Of a stretch of 64,000 bases of DNA, positions 44,348 to 54,110 are shown one piece after another. The DNA comes from Shinella sp. PSBB067. Its GTDB lineage: Bacteria > Pseudomonadota > Alphaproteobacteria > Rhizobiales > Rhizobiaceae. The stretch covers positions 1 to 64,000 of the forward strand of contig NZ_CP069303.1 of assembly GCF_016839145.1 (NCBI RefSeq), read 5' to 3'. The position numbers were made by a program, and so were the translations under genes. Within the stretch, counting starts at the first letter, position 1. The number at the start of each line of letters is the position of its first letter. The notes under the pieces were generated by a model. It was not told the DNA's origin and did no database searches. It saw only the letters and a list, made by a program, of their open reading frames with translations.

Positions 44348-45307
44348 ATGCGTGAGCACGGTTCCGTTGACGATCTGGAGCGGCTCGATCCGCAGGCGAG
44401 ACTGCTGGTGGAAGCAGCGCGCGAACGACCTGCGCCGCCCTATAGCGAAATGTCGCCCGAACAAATTCGAGACGCTTATCGCCAGCGCTTTCCACTATTG
44501 CAGCCTGCACCGCCGAACATGGCTCGTATTGCAGACGTGAGGGTTGCGGGCAGCACGTTTCCTCTCTTCATGCGTCTTTACTATCCAAGCGGAACTGAGG
44601 ATGAGCGGCTTCCCTGGATGCTCTATCTCCATGGAGGTGGTTGGGTCATGGGAGGGCTCGATAGTCATGACGTACTCTGCCGGCGCATTGCAGCGGAATC
44701 TGGAACCGTCGTCGTGGCACTCGACTATCGGCTCGCGCCGGAGCACCCGTTTCCTGCAGCACTGGAGGATGCACGCCTTGCCTTGGCAGACATTTGCGCG
44801 CGAGCCTCGCAATTCGGCCTTGATCCCCAGCATGGCTCAGTCGGAGGGGACAGCGCCGGCGGCAATCTGGCCGCAGTGCTGGCGCTGGAGCATCGTGATG
44901 ATGGCAACCTCAAGGCCGTCGTCCTGATCTATCCGAATCTCGATTGCGCGCTGGAAGCTCGATCCTATGACCGGATTCCCCGTGGCAGTCCCCTTGAACG
45001 CCAATCCATGCGGATGTTCCAGAACCACTACCTTCCGATCGGAATCGACCGACGCGACTGGCGAGTTTCGCCCCTCTACGCGCCCAGCGTTTCAGGGTTA
45101 CCTCCAACCCTGCTGATTACCGCTGGAGTGGATCCCTTGCGTGACGAAGGCTGTGCGTTCGCTGAGCGGCTCATAGCCGAGGATGTCGTCGCGACGCATG
45201 CATATTTTCCGGGACAGATACATGGCTTCGTGAATATGGGAGCAAAACTTGCGGCCGCGGATACCGCAAATGCAATGATCGCACTGCATCTGCATGCCTT
45301 CGGATAG
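44348..45307 (+). CDS. alpha/beta hydrolase (HSL-type esterase)
   Basis: The 319-aa protein has the oxyanion motif HGGGW, the nucleophile motif GDSAGG and the Asp and His of the triad (GVDPLRDEG, GQIHGF). This is the hormone-sensitive-lipase-like esterase family acting on short acyl or aryl esters. The start at 44348 follows GGGGGAG; an earlier in-frame start at 44279 would overlap the binding-protein gene. It may act on an ester imported nearby, but this is only inferred from position. Confidence 0.85.
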   Translation: MREHGSVDDLERLDPQARLLVEAARERPAPPYSEMSPEQIRDAYRQRFPLLQPAPPNMARIADVRVAGSTFPLFMRLYYPSGTEDERLPWMLYLHGGGWVMGGLDSHDVLCRRIAAESGTVVVALDYRLAPEHPFPAALEDARLALADICARASQFGLDPQHGSVGGDSAGGNLAAVLALEHRDDGNLKAVVLIYPNLDCALEARSYDRIPRGSPLERQSMRMFQNHYLPIGIDRRDWRVSPLYAPSVSGLPPTLLITAGVDPLRDEGCAFAERLIAEDVVATHAYFPGQIHGFVNMGAKLAAADTANAMIALHLHAFG

Positions 45308-45311
45308 CACA

Positions 45312-45565
45312 CTATTCAGCGTGACGATCTGGTCGGAGCCAGCAATCGTCTGGAGGCGGTGCGCGACCAGGGTGCCGGTCCTTCCTACGCAAGACTGAGA
45401 CAGGGCTTGGTGGATGGCATGTTCGTTGTCTGGTCCACGGAGGCCGTCGATTCGTCCAGCAGTGTGATTGGAGCATAAGCAGGATGGCGCGGGCTATCGC
45501 GAGCCTCTAGCTCACCGCCCGATAGGCGCGCGCCACCCTCACCCACACGCGTCTCAACACCGTCC
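45312..45565 (-). pseudogene. decayed ABC exporter nucleotide-binding domain
   Basis: The minus strand reads LEDGVETRVGEGGARLSGGE, then a damaged ABC signature, then ITLLDESTASVD. After a frameshift it continues NEHAIHQALS and VAHRLQTIAGSDQIVTLN. This is the C-terminal ATPase half of an ABC exporter with at least two frame errors. The adjoining stretch to about 45960 may hold scraps of its membrane part, but nothing is clear. Confidence 0.65.
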
Positions 45566-46430
45566 TCCAGAGCACGCGATGGGAGGCACGATTGCAAAGG
45601 GATTGCATAACCAGCGCCGCTGCGATCGCGGCAGTGTAGAGCCTTGCGCTGGGCGAGGGACAGAAGGTCGTCGCAAAGGGTGGACACCGTCGCCCATGTC
45701 GCGACGACCGGTGCGCCGAACAAAGAGCAGCAGCCGAAGCGCCTTTCCGACAAGCCGCCTAACATCGGGCCGACAGCGCAAGGAAGAGCAAAACCGTGCG
45801 CCGCGCTGATTTGTCCGGGAGGATTCACCCCTGCAATAAGCCAAACAAGTCCATCAGCGTGCCATGGAGCAGACAACAGAAAGCGAAGTGTCCTTGTCTC
45901 TCCAATCGAGACCGGGAGCAATCGCGGCCAGATTGCCGTTCGCGTTCAGCCCCGCGGAGAGAGCATCCCAGCCCTGAACGATCCTGTGAAAGGCGCAGCA
46001 CTTAGCGGGCGGTGAAAAATCGCAGCGAACGGAACCCAGTCGGCCGTTCCACCATTGGGCGAGATCTGTCCAGACCACGCGGCGTTGCAGATTGTTGTCC
46101 TGCTTGGTCGTCTTCACCGGAAGGCTTTCAGGCCATTATATGTTTGTCCATCAAGGTCACGCCTACTCTGCGCCTTCTCAACCGGTAGCCGGAAAAGACG
46201 GCGCTGCGTTTTACGCAAAAGTCTGCCTGCCATTTAAGGAGGGTGGGCGGATCGCAAGATCAACATCTATCGGACACTCTGGACGTATCACGGCCTGCTC
46301 CGACAGGCGCGCTGCGCACTAGCTCAGCTTCTTACAAATCGCCGATCCTCGATAGGGAGACGATGAATGCCGATCTGGATTTGCCGCCCGCTCATTTTAA
46401 ATGTTGACACGGGAACGGTCGCATGAGAGG
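45566..46430. other. no supported gene between the esterase and the sugar importer
   Basis: Open frames on both strands here are short, overlapping and without recognised families. The minus-strand frame 45385-45921 starts in sequence that could be exporter membrane domain. TTGACA at 46404-46409 is a possible -35 box for the next operon; the only TATA-like match, TATAGA at 46431, is spaced 21 bp away, which is long. Confidence 0.45.
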
Positions 46431-46461
46431 TATAGAAACGTTTTCGGAAAACGTTTCTATA
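46431..46461. promoter_or_regulatory. LacI-type operator 1, 31-bp perfect palindrome
   Basis: The site has the core AAACGTTT-N5-AAACGTTT with half-site AAACGTTTTC (46436-46456), and symmetry extends to 31 bp. It lies 60 bp upstream of the binding-protein ATG at 46521, next to the likely -10 region, so repression by a LacI-type protein fits. Two more copies lie at 55923 and 57135, and a LacI gene at 56039. Confidence 0.85.
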
Positions 46462-46520
46462 TTTTATCGCCGTTGGTGGGCAGGAGGGCACGCCATCGGC
46501 TTTTCCATGGGAGGAGAGTC

Positions 46521-47489
46521 ATGAACAAGTTTGCACGAGGCACGAGGATAATGATGGCGGCGGCAGCCGTGGCATTGTCGGTAGCGTCCATCGCTCAGGC
46601 GCAGCAGGCGCCAGTCATCGGCGCGGTCCAGATGGATTCGCAGTACGAATGGTACCGCACGGTGGAGATGGGTGCCCAGGAAGCGGCGAAGACGCTGAAT
46701 GCCCAGGTCGTGCTGGCGAATTCGGCGGGAAAGGTCGACAAGGAGGATGAGGCGGTTTCCAACCTCATCGCCAGCGGCGTCAAGGGCATCATCATCAGCG
46801 TCGTCGATTCCAAGGCTTCTATTCCGGCGATGGAGCGGGCTCGCAAGGCCGGGATTGTCGTCATCAACTACGATTCCTTTGTCGAGTCGGATCTGATGGA
46901 TACCTTCGTCGGCGTCGACAACAAGGAACTCGGCGCGATGATGGGCCGCCATGTGGTGGACTACGTCAACAGGGAGATGGGCGGCAAGGCGAAGATCGCG
47001 CTTCTCACCGTGGTCCGCTACGCCCAGTCGGTGCTGCGCCGCGATGGCTTCGTCGAGGAGATCAAGAAGGCGCCGGGCATCGAGATCGTTGCCGAGCAGG
47101 AAGGCGTCATGCCCGAGCAGGCCTCCACCAATCTCGAGACGATGCTGCAGGCTCATCCCGACATCCAGCTCGTCTGGGCTGCGAATGAAGGCGGTCTTGT
47201 CGGCGCGCAGACGGCCAAGCGCTCGACGGGCGCGGACATCAAGATCTTCGGCACCGACATGAGCCTTCAGACGGCGGCATCGTTGACCGATCCGTCGAGT
47301 GGCGTGGTCGCCGTCGCGACGCAGGATCCCTACTCTATCGGCGAAAAGGCCCTGCAGCTTGCCGTGGAGGCCGTCAACGGCAAGAATGTGGCTGGCAAGT
47401 ACACCATTCCGCTGGCGCTCTACTCCAACGACAAGCCGGACGACGTGAAGGCCTATCTGGAAAAATATCAGTCGCTGGCAACCCGCTGA
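46521..47489 (+). CDS. sugar ABC importer binding protein 1 (RbsB-like)
   Basis: The 322-aa product has a signal peptide (about 1-28, ending AQA) and the type I periplasmic fold (family 4): AVQMDSQYEWYRTVEMGAQE, SGVKGIIISVVDSKASIPAM and KIFGTDMS. It binds a sugar or polyol; the ligand is unknown. GGAGGAGAGTC directly precedes the ATG at 46521; the frame upstream overlaps the operator and is rejected. First gene of a three-gene transporter operon. Confidence 0.88.
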   Translation: MNKFARGTRIMMAAAAVALSVASIAQAQQAPVIGAVQMDSQYEWYRTVEMGAQEAAKTLNAQVVLANSAGKVDKEDEAVSNLIASGVKGIIISVVDSKASIPAMERARKAGIVVINYDSFVESDLMDTFVGVDNKELGAMMGRHVVDYVNREMGGKAKIALLTVVRYAQSVLRRDGFVEEIKKAPGIEIVAEQEGVMPEQASTNLETMLQAHPDIQLVWAANEGGLVGAQTAKRSTGADIKIFGTDMSLQTAASLTDPSSGVVAVATQDPYSIGEKALQLAVEAVNGKNVAGKYTIPLALYSNDKPDDVKAYLEKYQSLATR

Positions 47490-47518
47490 ACCATCCTTCA
47501 GCGGTCGGGGGATCGACA

Positions 47519-48988
47519 ATGTTCCAGATGCGCGGGATCACCAAGCATTATTCCGGCGTGATGGCGTTGAACGGCGTCAACCTCGATCTTGCGCCCGGCA
47601 CCGTCCACGCCCTCGTGGGCAAGAACGGTGCCGGCAAGTCGACCCTGATGAAAGTCCTCTCCGGCGTCACGCAGCCGGATTCCGGAGAGATTCTGATCGA
47701 CGGCAAGCCGGTTGTCTTTCGTGCGCCGGCCGATGCGCATGCGGCCGGAATTGCCATCGTCCACCAGGAACTCAGCATCGTGCCGAGCATGTCGGCGGCA
47801 GAGAACATCTTTCTGGGTTCCTGGCCGAAAAGGCGCGGGCTGGTTGATTGGCAGCGGCTTTCCAGCCAGGCTTCGGAAGTGCTCGCACGATTGAAGTCCA
47901 AGATCGCGCCGTCGAGCATCGTTTCCGAACTCAGCATCGCCGACCAGCAGATGGTGGAAATCGCCAAGGCCCTGGCGAAGGCGCCGCGCGTGCTGGTGCT
48001 CGACGAGCCGACATCGGCGCTCGGCGACGCGGACTCCGCCCGGCTGCTGCAGGTGATCCGCGATCTTGCCGAAGCCGGGGTGTCGGTGGTCTACATTTCC
48101 CACCGCCTGGCCGAGGTCGAGGCGGTCTGCAGTCATGTCACCGTCCTGCGCAACGGCGAGACCGTCGGAGAAACCGCGATCGGTCACCACAAGCGCAGCG
48201 ACATCGTCAACATGATGGTCGGGCAGACGGTGACCGTCCCTCAACCCGGACGCACCGCAAGACCCGACGTGATCCTGTCGGTGCGCGGGCTCACCCGGCG
48301 CGGCGTGTTGACCGACATCGATTTCGATCTTCATGCCGGCGAGGTCCTCGGCATCGCCGGCCTCGTCGGGGCAGGGCGGACAGAGCTCGTCAGGGCGCTG
48401 TTCGGCGTCGACAGGATCGATTCCGGCACGATCGACATCGACGGGACGCGCGTCCTGCATCCGACGATCGCGACGATGAAGCGGCTGGGAATGGCTTTCC
48501 TGCCGGAGGATCGCAAGCATCAGGCCCTCGTGCTCGACCTGACCGTTCGGGAGAACACCACGCTTGCCGTTCTGGCGCAGCTCGGCTCCAGGCTCGGGCT
48601 GTTCCGCCATGCAAAGGAGCGCGCCATCGTCGATGATGTCGTCGAGCGTTTTCAGGTGGCGCTGGCCCACGCGGAAGTCCCGGTTCGCGCCCTTTCGGGC
48701 GGCAATCAGCAAAAGATCGTGTTCGGCAAGTGGCTTGCCACTACGCCGAAGGTCTTGCTTCTCGACGAGCCGACCCGCGGCATCGACGTGCAGGCCAAGG
48801 CCCAGATCGTCGGAATCCTGCAGGCGCTTGCCGCCGAGGGCCTGGCGATCATCTTCATCTCCTCGGAAATCGAGGAGGTGCTCCAGGTTTCCGACCGCAT
48901 CCTGACGATGGCGCGGGGCCGCATCACATCCGTACACGATGCCGACACCGCCGATCTGAACGACGTTGTTCTGGCTGCGACTTCCTGA
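47519..48988 (+). CDS. sugar ABC importer ATPase, tandem (RbsA-like)
   Basis: The 489-aa protein has two ATPase domains. The first has intact Walker A GKNGAGKST and LDEPTSALGD. The second has the usual altered Walker A of this family (GLVGAGRTE) and LSGGNQQKIVFGKWL with LLDEPTRGIDVQAKAQ. It is typical of RbsA/XylG/MglA-type ATPases. It energises importer 1 with its neighbours on either side. Confidence 0.9.
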   Translation: MFQMRGITKHYSGVMALNGVNLDLAPGTVHALVGKNGAGKSTLMKVLSGVTQPDSGEILIDGKPVVFRAPADAHAAGIAIVHQELSIVPSMSAAENIFLGSWPKRRGLVDWQRLSSQASEVLARLKSKIAPSSIVSELSIADQQMVEIAKALAKAPRVLVLDEPTSALGDADSARLLQVIRDLAEAGVSVVYISHRLAEVEAVCSHVTVLRNGETVGETAIGHHKRSDIVNMMVGQTVTVPQPGRTARPDVILSVRGLTRRGVLTDIDFDLHAGEVLGIAGLVGAGRTELVRALFGVDRIDSGTIDIDGTRVLHPTIATMKRLGMAFLPEDRKHQALVLDLTVRENTTLAVLAQLGSRLGLFRHAKERAIVDDVVERFQVALAHAEVPVRALSGGNQQKIVFGKWLATTPKVLLLDEPTRGIDVQAKAQIVGILQALAAEGLAIIFISSEIEEVLQVSDRILTMARGRITSVHDADTADLNDVVLAATS

Positions 48989-48998
48989 AGGATATCAA

Positions 48999-49979
48999 AT
49001 GACGACAACGTCAATCTCCAGCAAAGGCAAAAGCGGGTCGATCCGGCTGTCGCCGATTACCCGTCACATCGCTCTTCTTTTCGTAGCCTACGTCGTGCTG
49101 TATTTGGTGTTCAGCGTCACGGCGAACAATTTTCTGACGTCCTTCAACCAGTTCAACATCCTGCGGCAGACGGCGATGATCGCCATCATCGCGGTCGGCA
49201 TGACCTATGTCGTGATTTGCGCCGAGATCGATCTTTCCGTCGGCGCGCTGGCGGCGTTCTGCAGCGTCTGCCTCGCCTACATGGCGGTGCGGCTCGGTTT
49301 TCCGCTGTGGATCGCCATACCCTGCACGCTGCTGATCGGTGCGTGTTCGGGGTGCCTCATCGCCTTCATGCGGGTGACGTTTCGCATTCCGAGCTTCATC
49401 ACGTCTTTGGCGCTGCTCACTGCCTTGCGCAGCGGATGTTTCCTGATCAGCGGCGGCTTTCCCATCGCGCCCATGCCGCCGGGCTTTACCATGCTGGATG
49501 GCGCGACCATCGGCCCGGTCAGGCTGCCGACGCTGATCATGATCGCGGTCTATGTGATAGGCTATATCGGCCTGCGCCACACCACTTTCGGTCGCTCCGT
49601 CTATGCCGTCGGAGGCAACGAGGAGGCGGCCCGGCTTTCGGGCATCAATGTTGCGCGCGTCAAGACGGCGGTCTTCGTCACCAGCGCGCTTCTGGCGGCC
49701 CTTGCCGGGATCATGCTCACGTCGCGGCTGAACTCGGCGACGCCGACGGTCGCCGACGGCTGGGAGCTCGATGTCATCGCCGCGGTCATCATCGGCGGCA
49801 CCAGCCTGTTCGGCGGACGCGGAAGCGTGGTCGGGACATTTCTCGGCGCCCTGTTCATGACGACACTGAAAAACGGCATGGTGCTGCTCGGTGTCGCGCC
49901 CTACAGTCAGGGCCTGATCAGCGGCGTCGTCATTCTCGTAGCCGTCCTTGCGGGCGCAATCGAATTTCGCCGGCGCTGA
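48999..49979 (+). CDS. sugar ABC importer permease 1 (RbsC-like)
   Basis: The 326-aa protein has about eight to ten membrane segments and motifs of the RbsC family: VICAEIDLSVGALAAFCSVC, RHTTFGRSVYAVGGNEEAAR and AAVIIGGTSLFGGRGSV. The start at 48999 is 10 bp after the ATPase stop; an earlier start at 48966 would overlap it. Completes importer 1. Confidence 0.9.
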   Translation: MTTTSISSKGKSGSIRLSPITRHIALLFVAYVVLYLVFSVTANNFLTSFNQFNILRQTAMIAIIAVGMTYVVICAEIDLSVGALAAFCSVCLAYMAVRLGFPLWIAIPCTLLIGACSGCLIAFMRVTFRIPSFITSLALLTALRSGCFLISGGFPIAPMPPGFTMLDGATIGPVRLPTLIMIAVYVIGYIGLRHTTFGRSVYAVGGNEEAARLSGINVARVKTAVFVTSALLAALAGIMLTSRLNSATPTVADGWELDVIAAVIIGGTSLFGGRGSVVGTFLGALFMTTLKNGMVLLGVAPYSQGLISGVVILVAVLAGAIEFRRR

Positions 49980-50005
49980 CGCGCATCGACATTGGGAGGC
50001 TTTTC

Positions 50006-50737
50006 ATGACGGACACGATTTCCGAAATTTCCCGCCTGTTCGGCCAATTGCGGCCGGTCGACTTGGCGCCGCGGCTCGAGCGCGGTATCCCGCGCTGGCC
50101 GACACATCCGCACCTGATCATCGACAAGACGATGAACCACGAGCATGACGGCTACTTCTGCCAGGGCATCGTCATGGCCGAGCATACCGGCGCGCATGTC
50201 GATGCTCCGGCACACAATCATCCCGGCGCCCAGACGGTCGACCAGATCGAGGTCGACAAGCTGTTTGCCCCGGCCGTCCTCTACGATTTTTCCAGCCTTG
50301 GTCTGGAGGCCGGGGAGTTGATCACCCCCGACATGGTCGAGCGCTATGAGCGTGAGAACGACATCAGGGTCGGCAGCGGCGAGATCGCCCTGGTCAATTA
50401 TGGCTGGATGAAGCGGCATTGGCGCTGCGATTGCCATGCGCAATGGTACGCCACCAATGCTCCCGGCATGACCGAGGAAACCGTCATCCTGTTCAAGGAG
50501 CGCGGCATACGGGCGATCGGAACCGATACGGTCGCGTGCGAGATCGCCATCGTCGACGGCAAGGCCGGTCATTCGCTCGGCCATGACAAGCACTGGCTGC
50601 CGAACGGCATCCTGATCATGGAGATGCTGGCGCGGCTGGAGCAACTATCCTTGAGAAGCTTTTTCGCAGCCGCCCCCTTGCCCTTCGCCGAGGGCTCCGG
50701 CTCGCCGCTGCGGCCGATTGCCTTTTGCGAGCGCTGA
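50006..50737 (+). CDS. cyclase-family metal-dependent hydrolase
   Basis: The 243-aa protein has the metal-binding motif HTGAHVDAPAH and the C-terminal strand GTDTVACEI, typical of the kynurenine formamidase/isatin hydrolase "cyclase" family. Members hydrolyse amides, lactams or related bonds using a metal. GGGAGGCTTTTC precedes the ATG at 50006; a frame of 506 codons from 49217 is rejected because it overlaps the permease. It is the last plus-strand gene of the importer 1 operon and may open or hydrolyse a cyclic imported compound. Confidence 0.8.
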   Translation: MTDTISEISRLFGQLRPVDLAPRLERGIPRWPTHPHLIIDKTMNHEHDGYFCQGIVMAEHTGAHVDAPAHNHPGAQTVDQIEVDKLFAPAVLYDFSSLGLEAGELITPDMVERYERENDIRVGSGEIALVNYGWMKRHWRCDCHAQWYATNAPGMTEETVILFKERGIRAIGTDTVACEIAIVDGKAGHSLGHDKHWLPNGILIMEMLARLEQLSLRSFFAAAPLPFAEGSGSPLRPIAFCER

Positions 50738-50748
50738 GCGGACACAAG

Positions 50749-52479
50749 TCACGTCTGTTGCTTGAGAATGTCCTTCTGGATCTTGCCAGTCTGTCCGACG
50801 GGCAGGGCCGCGACGATGCGCACCTCCGGCACCTTGTAGGACGCTATGCGGCTACGGCACCATTGAACCAGCTCGCTTTCCTTCGCCGAGGCTGCCTCCG
50901 GCACGAGCTGGACGAAGGCGACAGGAACCTGACCGCGCGACGCATCCGGGCGGGGCACGACGGCGACGGCGAAGACGGCCGGATGTTCGGCGACAACGGC
51001 CTCGATCTCGGCGGGTCCGACGCTCATGCCGTTGACCTTGATCAGGTCTTTCCTTCGTCCCAGGTAGTGGATGAAGCCGTCCTCGTCGATCTGTCCGATA
51101 TCGCCGGAATGGAGCCAGCCGTTGCGCAATGCGGCCTGCGTCGCCTCGGCTGCATTCAGATAGCCGTTGAAGACTGCAGGCGAGCGGCAGCAGATTTCGC
51201 CTTCGGCGCCCAGCGGCAGGATTTCGCCGGTGTCGAAATCACAGATCTTGAAATCCGTCCCGGGTGAGGGAAGGCCGACGAAGGTTGGCCGGGAGGCGAG
51301 GTCGAAGTCGTCTTTCTGAAATCCGATCGTCACCGTGTTGGCCGTATGGGTTTCGGTCATGCCCCAGGCCGATTCCGACAGGACCGCACCCGGGTAATGT
51401 GAGAGCCATCGATTGCGGATCTCGATGCCAAGCTTCTGGACGAAGGAAACGCAGCGAATCAGCCGCAGCGACGACAGGTCGAATTCCGCAAAGCGTGGAT
51501 GGTCCATGACTTCGACGAGATTGTCGACCAGCATGGTCGTCGCCGCGACGCGCTGGCTCGAGACCGCCACCATGAAGGCCAGGGGATCCCAGCGCGACAG
51601 CAGCACCAGCGTCGTCCCGGAAAAGATCTGGTAGACGAGGCCGTGGTTCTGCCCGGCAATCCAGAATTGCGGGAAGAAGTTCAGCGTCGTCTCGGCGAAA
51701 CTGTCGCTGCGCAGATGGTTGGCCGCCGCCGTATAGATCATGTGGCCCTGGCTGTGCAGGCAGCCCCTCGGATAGGCGGTCGTACCGCTCGTGTAGTTGA
51801 TCGAGGCCGTCCGATCGAGGTCGGCAGCCGCAGCTTCGGCGGGAAGCGGCTCGGCATGGGCGATGGCGTCGAAGAAATCGACGGCCGTTCCGCCCGAAGC
51901 CTGTTCCTCGCTGACCATCGGCGGCACCGGAAGTTCGGCCGCTGCCGGCAGTGCGTCGGATATCCGGGTCCGGTAGAAAAGGCCGAGCGCATTGCCTTCG
52001 CACGACTCTACGAGAGGCATGAGCGATTGCAGGGCGATGATGGCCTTCGCGCCGCAATCCTTCAATTGATGTTCGAGCTCGCGCTGCTTCGCCAATGGGC
52101 TCATCGGGCAATGAACCGCGCCGATGCGCAGGATGGCCAGGAAGGCGATGGTGAATTGCGGGCAGTTCGGCATGACGAGTGCCACCCTGTCGCCGGCAAC
52201 GATGCCATCGCTGACAAGCCGTGCGGCAAGACGACCGCTCATCTCATGCAGTTCGGCATAGCTGAAGCTGCGTCCGTAAAACCAGATTGCGGTCTTCTGC
52301 GGCTCGGCCCGCGCCCAGGCGGCGAGCCGCTGCGGCAGGTCGAGCCCGGGCATCGGATCCTGCAGGGTGTCCTTCAGGCCATCCGGCCAGTTTTTGCGCC
52401 ACAACTGGCGGAGCAGGGCGAGATAGCTCTCTTCGGTCGTCCCATCGCAGACTCGACCGATCTCACTGGCCTTGGCCAT
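50749..52479 (-). CDS. AMP-forming acyl-CoA synthetase
   Basis: The 576-aa protein has the P-loop YTSGTTAYPRG (usual form YTSGTTGxPKG), the A5 motif WGMTETH, A7 GWLHSGDIGQIDEDGF and A8 GRRKDLIKVNGMSV, and the C-terminal Lys region GKIQKDIL. It activates a carboxylic acid to acyl-AMP and then acyl-CoA. I start at ATG 52479 rather than TTG 52488. It is the last gene of a five-gene minus-strand operon with three CoA-transferase-family subunits, so it feeds or joins CoA-thioester chemistry. Confidence 0.88.
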   Translation of the reverse strand: MAKASEIGRVCDGTTEESYLALLRQLWRKNWPDGLKDTLQDPMPGLDLPQRLAAWARAEPQKTAIWFYGRSFSYAELHEMSGRLAARLVSDGIVAGDRVALVMPNCPQFTIAFLAILRIGAVHCPMSPLAKQRELEHQLKDCGAKAIIALQSLMPLVESCEGNALGLFYRTRISDALPAAAELPVPPMVSEEQASGGTAVDFFDAIAHAEPLPAEAAAADLDRTASINYTSGTTAYPRGCLHSQGHMIYTAAANHLRSDSFAETTLNFFPQFWIAGQNHGLVYQIFSGTTLVLLSRWDPLAFMVAVSSQRVAATTMLVDNLVEVMDHPRFAEFDLSSLRLIRCVSFVQKLGIEIRNRWLSHYPGAVLSESAWGMTETHTANTVTIGFQKDDFDLASRPTFVGLPSPGTDFKICDFDTGEILPLGAEGEICCRSPAVFNGYLNAAEATQAALRNGWLHSGDIGQIDEDGFIHYLGRRKDLIKVNGMSVGPAEIEAVVAEHPAVFAVAVVPRPDASRGQVPVAFVQLVPEAASAKESELVQWCRSRIASYKVPEVRIVAALPVGQTGKIQKDILKQQT

Positions 52480-52518
52480 GAACTGCAAACCTTTCGATGG
52501 TCTCGCTTCAGCCGGACC

Positions 52519-53334
52519 TCAAGCCGACCGCCTGGTCGTGATCGCCTGCAACCGCTCCATCCCAAGCCTGTCCAGATAGAGTGCGTGGCTGCCTTTTGCA
52601 TCGACCTCGTCCTCCAGCCATTGGCGGAAGGCCCCGGCGTCGCGTGCGGCTTCATCATAGGCGGCAAGGGCCTTGTCGTCGCCATCATATCGGCGTTCGC
52701 ACCGCGTCGGATAGGCGCCATATGGCGCTTCAACCACCATGTCCACCGTGTCGGCGGCAAGCACCAGCCGTGCCGGCGCATTGGCGAGCGTTTGCGGACT
52801 GACGATCTGCTCGACGGAGACGATCACGCGCGCAGCCGAACGTGCGACGATGACGTCACGCGCAAAACCCGCGCAGGTCTCCAGGTCCATCAGGACATTT
52901 CCATGGATGTCCGCGGCGTGGGCGTGGAGGATTGCGATATCGGGATTGATCTTCGGCACGGCCATCACGGTGTTGCCAGCCGCGTCGTGGAGGGCAATCG
53001 CCTTCGTCACGGCACCTTCGCCAGCCATGCCGATGATCGCATAGGGCAGGCCCGCCGCACCGGCTTCGAACCTCGCCTGCGCGGCCTCTTCGCTCCCTGC
53101 CGAAGCAGGCACATCGACATCCGAAGCGCAGCCGGCACGCGCTAGCATGTCGAAATCCATGCCGTCTCGATAGCCGACGAGGCGAAGCCCCCGCTTTTTC
53201 TGCCGAACGACTTCACGCAGGATCGCCATGGGTTGGCGCGTCTGCGCGGCGCCGGCAAGGGCCACAACGGCGCCATCGGGGACCGAGCGGACTGCCTGCT
53301 CCAGGCTCACATGCTTTGTATCGGATCGGGTCAT
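52519..53334 (-). CDS. CoA-transferase-family subunit A (orphan copy)
   Basis: The 271-aa protein has the glycine-rich start of GctA-like subunits (VVALAGAAQTRQPMAILREV), the PKINPDIAILHAHAADIHGN strand and ADTVDMVVEAPYGAYPT. It is related to the A subunits at 54107 and 59253 but is diverged and shorter. Only two B subunits exist for three A-type genes, so its partner is unclear. Start overlaps the stop of the B gene upstream. Confidence 0.8.
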   Translation of the reverse strand: MTRSDTKHVSLEQAVRSVPDGAVVALAGAAQTRQPMAILREVVRQKKRGLRLVGYRDGMDFDMLARAGCASDVDVPASAGSEEAAQARFEAGAAGLPYAIIGMAGEGAVTKAIALHDAAGNTVMAVPKINPDIAILHAHAADIHGNVLMDLETCAGFARDVIVARSAARVIVSVEQIVSPQTLANAPARLVLAADTVDMVVEAPYGAYPTRCERRYDGDDKALAAYDEAARDAGAFRQWLEDEVDAKGSHALYLDRLGMERLQAITTRRSA

Positions 53335-54110
53335 CGGGAAGCCTGGAGATTTTTGACGTACATGCCGTTCGGATCGATCTTCGTTCTCAGGAGGTCGAGC
53401 TGCTCTTCGGTCGGGGCCACGGCCGCTCTGGTATCGGCATAAGGCACAAGCTCGAAGCCGATCGCGGACTGGACCTCCGCCGGGCTTATGCCAGGGAAAG
53501 TCTCTTCCAGCCGCATTCTCTTCGACGCTGGATCAAAGCCGAGAATGCCGAGATCGGTGATGACCTTTACAGGCCCACTGCCGGGCAGGCCAGCCGCTTC
53601 GCGCGCGCAGGGACCGGTGAGGAAGCCCGGTGTCGTCAGATAGTTCAGCTTCTCGACAAATCGCTTGGGATCAGCCCGCGCGATGATGACGAAGCGCTTC
53701 GCCATGGAGGCGATGTCGTTCGCCCCGCCCGAACCCGGCAGGCGCACCTTGGGCCTGCGGTAATTGCCGATAACCGTGGAATTGAGATTGCCGAAGGCGT
53801 CGATTTCCGCGGTTCCCAGGAAGCCGATGTCGATCTTCCCCTGCTGGAGCAACGATAGCGCATAGAAGGTACCGGCGATCTTGGTCGATCCATAGGCCAG
53901 CCGATAGTCGCCGACACCCGAGGCCAGTTCCAGCGGCGCGGGATCGATGATGCCCGATTCGAAGACAAGGTTGACGCCCGGCGCATGGGTTGCTTTGGCG
54001 AGATAGGCAGCGACCATCGGCAGGCCCGTGCCGATGAAGGCCGTTTCGCCATCGCGTATCTCGCGGGAGGCGGCGACCGCCATCAGGGCGTCACGACTCG
54101 TTCCGCTCAT
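53331..54110 (-). CDS. CoA-transferase-family subunit B with catalytic Glu
   Basis: The 259-aa protein is GctB-like: GETAFIGTGLPMVAAYLA, then VNLVFESGIIDP with the candidate catalytic Glu51, and later YRRPKVRLPGSGGANDIAS. Family I CoA-transferases form an acyl-glutamyl then glutamyl-CoA intermediate at this Glu. ATGA overlaps link it to the A-type genes on both sides. I start at 54110, where the family begins. Probably pairs with the A subunit at 54107. Confidence 0.87.
   Translation of the reverse strand: MSGTSRDALMAVAASREIRDGETAFIGTGLPMVAAYLAKATHAPGVNLVFESGIIDPAPLELASGVGDYRLAYGSTKIAGTFYALSLLQQGKIDIGFLGTAEIDAFGNLNSTVIGNYRRPKVRLPGSGGANDIASMAKRFVIIARADPKRFVEKLNYLTTPGFLTGPCAREAAGLPGSGPVKVITDLGILGFDPASKRMRLEETFPGISPAEVQSAIGFELVPYADTRAAVAPTEEQLDLLRTKIDPNGMYVKNLQASR

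Noticed and set aside
49217..50005. N-terminal extension of the cyclase-family frame
   Set aside because: It lies within the permease gene in another frame; the ATG at 50006 has a clear GGGAGG site.
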